The notes beneath the pieces were generated by a model. The model had not been told where the DNA came from. It made no database searches and saw nothing but the letters and a program-made list of their open reading frames with translations. The position numbers and the translations under genes are program-made. Below are positions 36,776 through 44,460 of a stretch of 64,000 nucleotides of DNA, one piece after another. The DNA is from Ruegeria marisrubri (lineage in GTDB: Bacteria; Pseudomonadota; Alphaproteobacteria; Rhodobacterales; Rhodobacteraceae), in assembly GCF_001507595.1 (NCBI RefSeq), contig NZ_LQBQ01000012.1, forward strand, positions 310,001 to 374,000, in the 5' to 3' direction. The stretch's first letter is position 1. Each line of letters starts with the position of its first letter.

Positions 36776-37839
36776 TACGAGGGGTCGGAAAACCTTTTGG
36801 CGAGCGTTTTGGCGAACCACCAGCAGATGCCGGCGATCACGATGGAAAAGTAGCCGTCGACCGCATAGTGCCACCCAAGATGCACCGATCCGATCAGGAT
36901 CGAGCCCGCGAAAACGGCCATTGCCCAACCCAATACACGGGAATAGCTGAAGGCGAAGAGGGCCAAGAGCACACTTGTGGCCACATGCATGCTGGGCATT
37001 GCGGAAATACCCCGGACCGGGCCGTCCGCCCTGTAGTTGTCCAGCAGGATCTGTTGTACCTCAAGCGACCAGACCGGGCTGATTTCGTTCAACTCCGCCA
37101 GCTTCTGCATTTGCGCGGCAAAAGTGTCCCCAAATCCGAAGGCCTGATAATACACGGGGCCGGCGGAAGAAAACAGCGTTGCCAGAACGGTGCCTCCGAC
37201 GATCCAGGTCAGCGAGAAGGCCACCAGAAACGCCATTGATCTCTCGGGATCGCGCCGATCGAAGGCGGCGACGAACACGGCAACGTAAAGCAGGATGAAC
37301 CACGCGTGATAGGCCGCGTTCAGCACCGTGGTGAAAAGCGGAGTCCCGAATACCGGCCAGAGCAACGTCCACGCGTCCACCCCGCCGTGCAGGAAACGGT
37401 CAAGCTCGGCGAATTGCGGATCCCACGAGAACGGCTGAAAGCTGGGTATCAGGTCTTTGAAAAAGGTGAAGGTGGCCGCCATGAAGCCGACGGCCATGAA
37501 GCACAGCGTGCCATCGACCAGGTTCATCGAATTCAGCACGGCTCCGCGCAGGTCGGCGAGCAGCCAGTGGATGGGCTTCTCGGGCTTTACGGACGTCGCC
37601 GCGTAGATGAACCGCCAGATTATCCAGATCGTCGCAAAGGAAATCAGCATCAGCTTGAAGATGTCGAGGATGCCGAGAAGAACCGGAACCGTGCCGGACC
37701 AGAACGAAACATTCTTGGCGAGGCTCACCCCCACTCCGGCCAGGACGTACAGCGCCACAATCGACAGGAAAAGCCGGTTCCGCCAGAATATGGCTCCCAG
37801 CAAGGATCGCTGGGCGGGAAGCTCGATCTGCATGGTCAT
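36772..37839 (-). CDS. PAP2 superfamily membrane phosphatase
   Basis: This 355-residue integral membrane protein has about seven helices. The PAP2 phosphatase motifs are GISAMPSMHVATSVLLAL (the PSGH-type motif, as PSMH) and GSVHLGWHYAVDGYFS (SR..H..D type), as in the inositol-phosphoceramide-synthase-like PAP2_3 subgroup. It probably hydrolyses or transfers a phosphate or head group on a lipid; the substrate is unknown. It is inserted on the opposite strand inside the riboflavin gene series. The ATG is at 37839, with another at 37833. Confidence 0.85.
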   Translation of the reverse strand: MTMQIELPAQRSLLGAIFWRNRLFLSIVALYVLAGVGVSLAKNVSFWSGTVPVLLGILDIFKLMLISFATIWIIWRFIYAATSVKPEKPIHWLLADLRGAVLNSMNLVDGTLCFMAVGFMAATFTFFKDLIPSFQPFSWDPQFAELDRFLHGGVDAWTLLWPVFGTPLFTTVLNAAYHAWFILLYVAVFVAAFDRRDPERSMAFLVAFSLTWIVGGTVLATLFSSAGPVYYQAFGFGDTFAAQMQKLAELNEISPVWSLEVQQILLDNYRADGPVRGISAMPSMHVATSVLLALFAFSYSRVLGWAMAVFAGSILIGSVHLGWHYAVDGYFSIVIAGICWWFAKTLAKRFSDPSY

Positions 37840-37971
37840 GGCAGGTGTCTGTTCTCCGGATCACATTCGAGAGGACTCGGAAGGGACTGTGCTGCTGCAG
37901 TTTGACCGTTCATGGACGCCATTCGGGTATTTTTGCGGCGCGCAATTGAGCGGGTGCGGCCGGCCCGCGCC

Positions 37972-39024
37972 TTACCACATGTCGCCGACGGTATAGCCCG
38001 ACGGGAAGGGATCGGTTGGATCAAGTGTCCAGTTGGCGGTTCCGTGGATCCAGCCCTGCCCGGACAGGGTCGGCACGATGGCGGGGTAGGGGCCGACCGT
38101 GGTCGTCTCGACGATGCGCCCGGTGAAGGTGGTGCCCAGCGGGCCGGCGTTCACATAGTTCTCGCCCACGCCCAGCAGACCCCGCGCGTGCAGAACCGCC
38201 ATCTTGGCGCAGGTGCCGGTGCCGCAGGGGGAACGGTCCAGAATGCCCGAGGCATCCTGCGGTCTGGCCGGATCGAACGGGCCGGTCGAAAGGGTGATCG
38301 CGCCGCGCCCATGCGTGCCTTCGCCGACCGGCGCGCCCCAGAGATTGGTGATCGTCGGCCCGGTGATCGCGGGGTTGTCGGGGTGTGACACGGGAAGTTG
38401 CTCGGCCGTCGCGTGGCGGATCGCCTCGGAGACCCGGACGATCTCGGCCCCGTTTCCGGCGTCCAGCGACACGCCCAGCTTTTCGGCCTCGGCCAGAACG
38501 AAGAACATCCCGCCCCAGGCCACGTCCACGGTGACCGTGCCCAGCCCCGCAACCTCGACCGGCGCATCGAGGTGCACGGCAAAGGCGGGGACATTGCGGA
38601 ACTCGACCCGCGTGACCTTGCCGTCGCTGCATTCCGCCCGAACGCGGATCAGGCCCGCCGGGGCTTCGAGTGTCAGTTCGGTGACCGGTTCGACCATCGG
38701 CAGGATGCCGGTTTCCAGCAGCACCGTGACCACGCAGATCGTGTTCGAGCCCGACATCGGCGGGTATTCCGTCTGCTCCATGATGATGAAGCCGGCATCC
38801 GCCGAAGGATCGCAGGGCGGCACCAGCGCGTTGCAGCACAGGCCGGGATTGCCGCGCGGCTCGCGCAGCATCAACAGGCGGACCTCGTCCAGGTTTTCCT
38901 GCATCCACTGCATCTTTTCGAACACCGAATTGCCCGGCATGTGGGGCAGACCGCCGGTGATGACGCGACCGGGCTCTCCCTCGGCATGGGCTTCGACGGC
39001 AGTGATCATGCGGGACAGGCGCAT
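37972..39024 (-). CDS. Proline racemase family enzyme (hydroxyproline epimerase/dehydratase-like)
   Basis: This 350-residue protein of the proline racemase superfamily has the second catalytic cysteine, Cys267 in DRSPCGTGTCAKM. The first is replaced by serine: the canonical MCGHGTI reads MSGSNTI at residues 90-96 (Ser91). Ser/Cys variants in the family are mostly 4-hydroxyproline 2-epimerases and Thr/Cys variants are 3-hydroxyproline dehydratases, so racemisation of proline is unlikely. The ATG at 39024 follows a GGAGGA-type site (minus strand); the frame upstream is not conserved. It is divergent to ribBA. Confidence 0.88.
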   Translation of the reverse strand: MRLSRMITAVEAHAEGEPGRVITGGLPHMPGNSVFEKMQWMQENLDEVRLLMLREPRGNPGLCCNALVPPCDPSADAGFIIMEQTEYPPMSGSNTICVVTVLLETGILPMVEPVTELTLEAPAGLIRVRAECSDGKVTRVEFRNVPAFAVHLDAPVEVAGLGTVTVDVAWGGMFFVLAEAEKLGVSLDAGNGAEIVRVSEAIRHATAEQLPVSHPDNPAITGPTITNLWGAPVGEGTHGRGAITLSTGPFDPARPQDASGILDRSPCGTGTCAKMAVLHARGLLGVGENYVNAGPLGTTFTGRIVETTTVGPYPAIVPTLSGQGWIHGTANWTLDPTDPFPSGYTVGDMW

Positions 39025-39166
39025 ATCGTCCTCCTTGTTCCTCCGCCGCACGCTAGCGCCCGTGGCAACGCCGCGTCCAGTCCCCTCGATGCCGTTTGCG
39101 GTCTGGTCTTTGCGGCCCGGGTGGTCTATCCCGCCATGCAAGACATGCTCTGCGAAAGGCTGCCCC

Positions 39167-40288
39167 ATGAGCTTTGAGACCCCCGGCCCGGTCGAGGCCC
39201 AGTTGCGCGATGCGATCAGCCCGATCGAGGAGATCATCGAAGAGGCCCGTCAGGGCCGGATGTACATCCTTGTCGACCACGAGGATCGCGAGAACGAGGG
39301 TGACCTGTGCATCGCCGCCGAGTTCGCCGATGCCGACGCGATCAACTTCATGGCCACCCATGGACGCGGGCTGATCTGCCTGCCGATGACGGCCGAGCGG
39401 ATCGACCGTCTGGGCCTGCCGATGATGGCGGTGAACAACTCGTCGCGGCACGAGACGGCCTTTACCGTCTCGATCGAGGCGCGCGAGGGCGTCAGCACCG
39501 GCATTTCCGCCGCCGACCGGGCGCTGACCATCGCGACCGCCATCAACGAACAGAACACGATGGCGCATCTGGCCACGCCCGGCCATGTCTTTCCGCTGCG
39601 CGCCAAGCGGGGCGGGGTGCTGGTCCGGGCCGGCCATACCGAGGCCGCGGTCGACATCTCGCGGCTCGCGGGGCTGAACCCCTCGGGCGTGATCTGCGAA
39701 ATCATGAAGCCGGACGGAACCATGGCGCGACTGCCCGATCTGGTCGACTTCGCCAAGGAACATGGGCTCAAGATCGGCACGATCAGCGACCTGATCGCCT
39801 ATCGCTCGCGCAACGACAACTTGGTGGTCGAAACCTCGCGCGAGGTCGTCACCTCGGAATACGGCGGTGAATGGGAACTGCGCCTCTTTACCGACCAGAC
39901 CCACGGCATCGAGCATGTGGTGATGATCAAGGGCGACATCACCACGCCCGAGCCGGTTCTGACCCGCACCCACGCGCTGCACGAGGCGTCGGACGTTCTG
40001 GGCATCGGCCCGAAATCCCCGCACGAGCTGCCCCGCGCGATGGAGAAGATCGCGGAAGAAGGCCGCGGTGTCGTGTGCCTGTTCCGGCAGCCGCGGAACT
40101 CTCTGTATGCCAGCGACGACGAAGGGCCCCGGACCATCAAGCAAACCGGTCTTGGGGCGCAGATCCTGTCCAAGATGGGGCTGCATGAACTCATCCTGCT
40201 GACCGATTCCCCCGAAACCAAGTATCTGGGTCTGGACGCCTTCGGGCTGTCCATCGTCGGGACCCGACCGATCCTGAAGGACGAATGA
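39167..40288 (+). CDS. ribB: 3,4-dihydroxy-2-butanone 4-phosphate synthase with degenerate GTP cyclohydrolase II domain
   Basis: This 373-residue protein is laid out like RibBA. The N-terminal DHBP synthase domain is intact (DHEDRENEGDL at 37-47, THGRGLICLP, RAGHTEAAVD). In the C-terminal domain the zinc/catalytic motif of GTP cyclohydrolase II (normally ECLTGDVFGS with CDCG) reads LHEASDVLGI, and no paired cysteines remain, so the second activity should be lost. It resembles the RibBX class. The ATG at 39167 is the family start. ribH follows immediately. Confidence 0.92.
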   Translation: MSFETPGPVEAQLRDAISPIEEIIEEARQGRMYILVDHEDRENEGDLCIAAEFADADAINFMATHGRGLICLPMTAERIDRLGLPMMAVNNSSRHETAFTVSIEAREGVSTGISAADRALTIATAINEQNTMAHLATPGHVFPLRAKRGGVLVRAGHTEAAVDISRLAGLNPSGVICEIMKPDGTMARLPDLVDFAKEHGLKIGTISDLIAYRSRNDNLVVETSREVVTSEYGGEWELRLFTDQTHGIEHVVMIKGDITTPEPVLTRTHALHEASDVLGIGPKSPHELPRAMEKIAEEGRGVVCLFRQPRNSLYASDDEGPRTIKQTGLGAQILSKMGLHELILLTDSPETKYLGLDAFGLSIVGTRPILKDE

Positions 40289-40290
40289 TC

Positions 40291-40842
40291 ATGGCCGGAC
40301 AAGAAAGCCACTACATCCTGCCGCGCCCCGAATTCGACAAGCCGGTCAAGCTGTTGATCGTCGTGGCGCCGTATTACAAGGACATTGCCGACAACCTGGT
40401 TGCCGGCGCCAAGGCCGAGATCGAAGCCGTGGGCGGCAGCTGGGAAATCGTCGAGGTGCCTGGTGCATTGGAAGTGCCGACCGCGATCGCCATGGCCGAT
40501 CGCCAATGCAACTTTGACGGCTACGTCGCGCTGGGCTGTGTCATCCGGGGCGAGACCACCCATTACGATACGGTCTGCAACGACTCCAGCCGGGCGATCC
40601 AGTTGATGGGGCTGCAGGGGCTTTGCATCGGCAACGGCATCCTGACCGTCGAAAACCGCAGACAGGCCGAAGTGCGCGCGGATCCGGCCGATCAGAACAA
40701 AGGCGGCGGCGCGGCGGCTGCGGCCTTGCATCTGATCGCACTCAGACGTAAGTGGGGCGCTTCGAAAGAGGGCGTCGGGTTCAAGCCGCCGTCCGAGTCC
40801 ATCCTCGTGGCGGGCGACAGCAACGGATCAACGACAGCATGA
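40291..40842 (+). CDS. ribH: 6,7-dimethyl-8-ribityllumazine synthase
   Basis: This 183-residue enzyme condenses DHBP with the RibD product. Family motifs are PGALEVPTAIAM, GCVIRGETTHYDTVCND (with the catalytic His), and GNGILTVENRRQAEVRAD. Two starts are possible: ATG 40285, which overlaps the ribB stop, and ATG 40291, which has AAGGA at proper spacing and is preferred. It overlaps nusB by 4 bp (ATGA at 40839). Confidence 0.94.
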   Translation: MAGQESHYILPRPEFDKPVKLLIVVAPYYKDIADNLVAGAKAEIEAVGGSWEIVEVPGALEVPTAIAMADRQCNFDGYVALGCVIRGETTHYDTVCNDSSRAIQLMGLQGLCIGNGILTVENRRQAEVRADPADQNKGGGAAAAALHLIALRRKWGASKEGVGFKPPSESILVAGDSNGSTTA

Positions 40843-41321
40843 CCCAGACAGACACGCCGAAACCGGCCAACCGGAAACGCCTGATGAAATCCGCCGCGCG
40901 GCTTTACGCCGTGCAGGCGCTGTTCCAGATGGAGCAGTCGGGCCAGACGACCGAGCAGGTGGTCAACGAGTTTCTGGATCACCGGTTCGGCGCGGTCTAC
41001 GAGGGCGAGGAAATGCTGGAGGGCGACATCTCGCTGTTCCGCAAGCTGGTGGATGACGCGGTCAACTACCAGGCGCCGATCGACCAGATGACCGACCGGG
41101 CGCTGGTTGCGAAATGGCCGATCGCGCGAATCGACCCGACGCTGCGCGCAACGTTCCGCGCCGCGGGGGCAGAATTGACGCAAGGCGATACGCCCCCCAA
41201 GGTGGTCATCAACGAGTTCGTCGATATTTCACGCGCCTTCTTTCCCGAAGGCAAGGAGCCGAAATTCGTCAACGCCGTTCTGGATCACATGGCGCGCGAG
41301 GCCCGGCCCGAGGCGTTCTGA
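40839..41321 (+). CDS. nusB: Transcription antitermination factor NusB
   Basis: This 160-residue all-helical protein binds boxA RNA with NusE in rRNA antitermination. The conserved N-terminus RLYAVQALFQMEQSGQ and the C-terminal VVINEFVDISRAFFPEGKEPKFVNAVLDHM are clear. It begins inside the ribH stop, the standard ribH-nusB coupling. No terminator with a T-run was found directly after it. Confidence 0.95.
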   Translation: MTQTDTPKPANRKRLMKSAARLYAVQALFQMEQSGQTTEQVVNEFLDHRFGAVYEGEEMLEGDISLFRKLVDDAVNYQAPIDQMTDRALVAKWPIARIDPTLRATFRAAGAELTQGDTPPKVVINEFVDISRAFFPEGKEPKFVNAVLDHMAREARPEAF

Positions 41322-41392
41322 TTTTCCGTCCGGGTGCTTTACCTGAGTTTGATATGCGCTAAACTGAATGTCAGAGCGCAAGGAGACTCACC

Positions 41393-41698
41393 ATGCCCAA
41401 ACTGATCCGCCTTTACATCACCCAGGTTGCCATCGGATTTGCCGTCGCGGCCGTGTTCGTGGGATTGCTGCTTGCTCTGAACGTGGCCAACCTGCGGCAT
41501 CTGATAACCGGGTCCGATAGCGGATTGATCGCGCTGGGCATGATCTGGTTCATGAACGGCATCGTTTTCGCCGGTGTTCAGTTTGCCTGGGCCATCATGA
41601 ACATGGCGGAAAAGCCGAAGGGTCCGCGCGGGGGAGCACCCGTGGCGCATGGCCTCAAGCCTGCACCGGTCAAGCAGGAAGCGCGTGCGCAGCGCTGA
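41393..41698 (+). CDS. Small membrane protein of unknown function
   Basis: This 101-residue protein has two membrane helices (about residues 10-30 and 44-68) and a basic, proline-containing C-terminal tail (KPKGPRGGAP...). AAGGAGA lies upstream of the ATG at 41393. I do not recognise the family. It lies 71 bp after nusB, in the same orientation, and directly before the candidate structured RNA at 41724-41885. Confidence 0.7.
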   Translation: MPKLIRLYITQVAIGFAVAAVFVGLLLALNVANLRHLITGSDSGLIALGMIWFMNGIVFAGVQFAWAIMNMAEKPKGPRGGAPVAHGLKPAPVKQEARAQR

Positions 41699-41723
41699 TA
41701 TCCTGAAAATCTGGATGGGAGAA

Positions 41724-41885
41724 GTGGCGGGACCGCCGGTCAACCGTGGGGCGTTGATTCCCGAGGACCTGCATGTACAGGTGGGCGCCAGGTAATCAGG
41801 CCAGGACCTGAACAGAGCCAGCTCCCTCGGAAATGGTTAAGGCCACCGGAATGCTGCCTGACACGAGAAGGGCAGAACCCGCCAC
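41724..41885 (+). ncRNA. Candidate structured RNA, possibly 6S RNA (SsrS)
   Basis: The 338-bp gap between 41699 and 42036 has no gene, but it folds into a long rod about 162 nt in length. The closing stem GTGGCGGG (41724-41731) pairs perfectly with CCCGCCAC (41878-41885). An inner stem TTCCCGAGG (41758-41766) pairs with CCTCGGAA (41825-41832) with one bulge, and a top hairpin forms from AGGT/ACCT pairs. The 3' arm carries ACGAGAAGGGCAGAACC, similar to the GAGAAGCC region of E. coli 6S RNA. Size, rod shape and internal bubbles fit 6S RNA. Strand and identity are inferred. Confidence 0.45.
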
Positions 41886-42010
41886 ACGCCTAATTAGGGG
41901 GGGCGGACGGTTTGCACAAGGGGGAAGGCGAAAACTGTATCCCGCATCGCCCTGCCCAGTGGCCCGCGCGAGCGGTCAGGGTGTGAGGCACGGACGCGCC
42001 CTTGATTTTT

Positions 42011-42025
42011 GTTCACTTATTGTTC
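42011..42025 (+). promoter_or_regulatory. LexA (SOS) box upstream of mmcB
   Basis: GTTCACTTATTGTTC is an exact match to the alphaproteobacterial LexA site GTTC-N7-GTTC, with an AT-rich spacer. It ends 11 bp before the mmcB start, where LexA would block transcription. Confidence 0.8.
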
Positions 42026-42036
42026 ACATTTTGCCC

Positions 42037-42468
42037 ATGACCTTGGAACTGCAGCCCGGACAGAGACTCGCGCGTGGGGTGGCCCGTCATCTGGCCAGTC
42101 ATGGCTTTGTTTCCGTTGAGGAATTCGTGCCCACGCGCGGTCTGCGGGTCGATGTGATGGGGCTGGGGCCGAAAGGCGAACTCTGGGTGATCGAGTGCAA
42201 GTCGAGCCGCGCCGACTATCAGGCGGATTCGAAATGGCAGGGATACCTTGATTGGTGCGATCGGTTCTTCTGGGCGGTGGACACCGAGTTTCCGACCGAT
42301 CTGTTGCCGGTGGAGACCGGTCTGATCATCGCAGACGCCTATGATGCCGAGATCATCCGCATGGCGCCCGAGGTCAAACTGGCGCCGGCGCGGCGCAAGA
42401 AGATGGTCCAGAAATTTGCAATGGATGCCGCGCGCAGGCTCAGGGCGCTGCGCGATCCGAGGCTTTGA
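42037..42468 (+). CDS. mmcB: MmcB family DNA repair protein
   Basis: This 143-residue protein has a nuclease-like fold with conserved RVDVMGLGPKGELWVIECKSSRADY (Asp and the ECK motif of restriction-endonuclease-like enzymes) and FFWAVDTEFPTDLLP. MmcB proteins are known as SOS-induced genes in alphaproteobacteria. The LexA box at 42011-42025 just before ATG 42037 agrees with that and fixes the start, since the open frame extends further upstream through the box. Its precise DNA substrate is not known to me. Confidence 0.87.
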   Translation: MTLELQPGQRLARGVARHLASHGFVSVEEFVPTRGLRVDVMGLGPKGELWVIECKSSRADYQADSKWQGYLDWCDRFFWAVDTEFPTDLLPVETGLIIADAYDAEIIRMAPEVKLAPARRKKMVQKFAMDAARRLRALRDPRL

Positions 42469-42470
42469 CG

Positions 42471-42659
42471 TCAGCCCTTGAGGCTGCGGGCGGCCTGCGC
42501 AGCGGCACGGATTTCTTCGGCGATCTCGTCGGCCTCTTCGGGGTCGAAATCCATCGGGATTTCTATGCCGTCCGCTTCGATGAAGAGGCGCACCATGCCC
42601 TTGTCGGTCGGGCCGATCTGCAGATTCGCTTCGATGTCGCGCTCGGTATTGATGCCCAT
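42471..42659 (-). CDS. Small conserved protein (DUF6324-like)
   Basis: This 62-residue protein has an acidic C-terminal half (MDFDPEEADEIAEEIRAAAQAARS) and an N-terminal INTERDIEANLQIGPTDKGMVRLFIEADGIEIP. It resembles a short family common in Rhodobacteraceae that I recall as DUF6324. An excellent GGAGGGTGAC site precedes ATG 42659. It is convergent to mmcB with 2 bp between the stops. No function is known. Confidence 0.75.
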   Translation of the reverse strand: MGINTERDIEANLQIGPTDKGMVRLFIEADGIEIPMDFDPEEADEIAEEIRAAAQAARSLKG

Positions 42660-42860
42660 GTCACCCTCCGGAATGAGCGTTCCTGCTAACCTGCAAATGC
42701 TTGAGAATCAAGCGCCCCACATATTCTTTCGGTGACTGAAGACCATGTTGGGGGTGCGCCTTTGCGGCCGTATGCGGACAATGTTCGACAGTCTGCAAAA
42801 TGGCTCGAAGCCTTGGGGTTGTCTTGACCCGCGCGGGAGGAAATTTCGTCCATATTCCCC

Positions 42861-42888
42861 TTGCAATCCCCCGGCGCGTTGGTTACAT
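42861..42888 (+). promoter_or_regulatory. Promoter of tRNA-His
   Basis: TTGCAA (42861-42866) and TTACAT (42883-42888), with a 16-bp spacer, lie 14 bp before the tRNA 5' end, fitting a sigma-70 promoter. Confidence 0.6.
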
Positions 42889-42902
42889 CGCCCCTCACAA
42901 GT

Positions 42903-42979
42903 GCCGCCTTAGCTCAGTTGGTTAGAGCGCTGGATTGTGGATCCAGAGGTCCCCTGTTCAAGCCAGGGAGGCGGTACCA
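42903..42979 (+). tRNA. tRNA-His (GUG) without encoded G-1
   Basis: A full cloverleaf is present. The acceptor GCCGCCT pairs with AGGCGGT, the anticodon stem CTGGA/TCCAG has loop TTGTGGA (anticodon GTG), the T-arm contains TTCAAGC, and CCA is encoded. The base before G1 is T, not G, and the discriminator is A73, the atypical form described for many alphaproteobacteria. Confidence 0.96.
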
Positions 42980-43066
42980 CTCCTAGCCCCCCCGTGAAGT
43001 GCGAAAACACCCGTCAAGGCAATGGTCGCGCAGGATTCCATGGCCTATGGGATTTCGCGCTGCGCA

Positions 43067-43086
43067 GCTTGGCCAAGGGGCCAAGC
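43067..43086 (-). terminator. Hairpin downstream of the type I secretion operon
   Basis: GCTTGGCC and GGCCAAGC pair perfectly around a 4-nt loop, 34 bp beyond the hlyD-like stop on the minus strand. No U-run follows, so terminator function is uncertain. Confidence 0.4.
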
Positions 43087-43119
43087 GCACTGATATTTGG
43101 TCGGGGTGATCGCCCGTGT

Positions 43120-44460
43120 TCAGTTTTCGCGGAACGCGCGGGACATGCTGTCGACGATCGGCTTCGCGATATAGGCGGCGAAGGTTCGCTCTTCGGTCTG
43201 GATCATGATCTCGGCCGGCATCCCCGGTGTCGGGATGAACCCGCGGACCCGATCGATTTCGTCGGGCGTCAGGGAAATCCGCGCCAGATAAACCTCTTGC
43301 GGAATCCCGGATGTTTCCTCCAGCAGGGCATCCGCCGACACGTAGAAAACCTCGCCATAGAGGACAGGGGTCGTGCGCTGGTTCAGTGCCACCAGCCGCA
43401 CCGTCGCTTGCTGTCCGGTGACAACGGTGTCGATGTCCGTCCTCGGAATTTGTGCTTCGATGATCAGCGGCGCATCCGCCGGCAGTATCTCCGCGATTGG
43501 CTCGCCGGTTTCGATCACGCCGCCGGGGGTGAAGAAGTGCAGGCGGACAACGGTTCCCGCGACGGGGGCTCTGACGACGGCGCGGTCAAGCACACTCCGG
43601 GCTTGCAGAGCCTTTTCGCGCACGCTTTCCAGATCCGCCTCGATCAGGCCCAGCTCGTCCAGCGCCGCCTGGCGGTAGGCCGAGCGGGTTCTGGTGATCT
43701 GTTCCTGGTATTTCAGCAACATCTGGCTGATTTCGTTGATCTCGGCCTGCAGCCGCGCCAGCTGACCGTCAGCCTCGGCCTGCACCCGCCGGATCGTATT
43801 CAGTTCGCCCTTTCGGACCAGCCCCTTTTCAAAGAGTGAGTTCTTGGTTTCGAATTCCTCCTTCAGAATTTCCGACCGCAGCTTCAACGCCTCAAGCTGC
43901 CCCGCGAAACCACTTTCCCGGATCTTCAGGGCTTCCATGTTGCGTTCGAGCAGGGCGATGTCGTTCAACAGGGTCTTGCGGGACACTTCGAAAGTCAGTT
44001 TCTGGGAATCCAGAATGGAGGCCACCTCGGTGTCCGTTGAAGCAGCGATCAATTCGTCGGAAAATTCGAGCTTGTCCTCCTCGTGATACTCAGCCAGCAG
44101 CCGTTCGGCCATGGCCTGCAGGCGGATCTTGCGAATGAACAGTTCGCGCTCGTTGGATTCGGCCGATGTCCGGTCCAGCGTCACCAGTATATCGCCGGCC
44201 TGGACAGTCTGGCCTTCGGCGACAAGAATCTTGTCGATGATGCCGCCCTCCAAGTGCTGGACGATCTTGTTGCGACCGGTGGCAACGAAACTGCCCTGCG
44301 CGATCACGGCGGCTGCGAGAGGGGCCGTGAACGACCAAACCCCGAAGCCGCCAAAGCAGACGGCCAGCAAGAGCATCCCGATCCAGATCAGGCGATTGAT
44401 GGAGCGGGGCACATTCGAATACCACAGTGTCGGATCAGTTGATTGGGTCAGATCGGTCAT
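43120..44460 (-). CDS. HlyD family type I secretion periplasmic adaptor
   Basis: This 446-residue membrane-fusion protein has one N-terminal membrane helix (IGMLLLAVCFGGFGVWSF, about 27-44), then the lipoyl half-motif AAVIAQGSFVATGRNKIVQHLEGGIIDKILVAEGQTV, a long coiled coil (about 110-290) and the second half APVAGTVVRLHFFTPGGVIETGEPIAEI. It bridges the ABC exporter to an outer-membrane TolC channel, which is not in this window. The start codon overlaps the ABC-transporter stop by 4 bp. It is last in the operon. Confidence 0.92.
   Translation of the reverse strand: MTDLTQSTDPTLWYSNVPRSINRLIWIGMLLLAVCFGGFGVWSFTAPLAAAVIAQGSFVATGRNKIVQHLEGGIIDKILVAEGQTVQAGDILVTLDRTSAESNERELFIRKIRLQAMAERLLAEYHEEDKLEFSDELIAASTDTEVASILDSQKLTFEVSRKTLLNDIALLERNMEALKIRESGFAGQLEALKLRSEILKEEFETKNSLFEKGLVRKGELNTIRRVQAEADGQLARLQAEINEISQMLLKYQEQITRTRSAYRQAALDELGLIEADLESVREKALQARSVLDRAVVRAPVAGTVVRLHFFTPGGVIETGEPIAEILPADAPLIIEAQIPRTDIDTVVTGQQATVRLVALNQRTTPVLYGEVFYVSADALLEETSGIPQEVYLARISLTPDEIDRVRGFIPTPGMPAEIMIQTEERTFAAYIAKPIVDSMSRAFREN

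Noticed and set aside
41821..41885. SRP RNA or tmRNA in the gap after nusB
   Set aside because: There is no GGAAGCAGCC-type SRP loop and no tRNA-like ends; the rod shape fits 6S RNA better.
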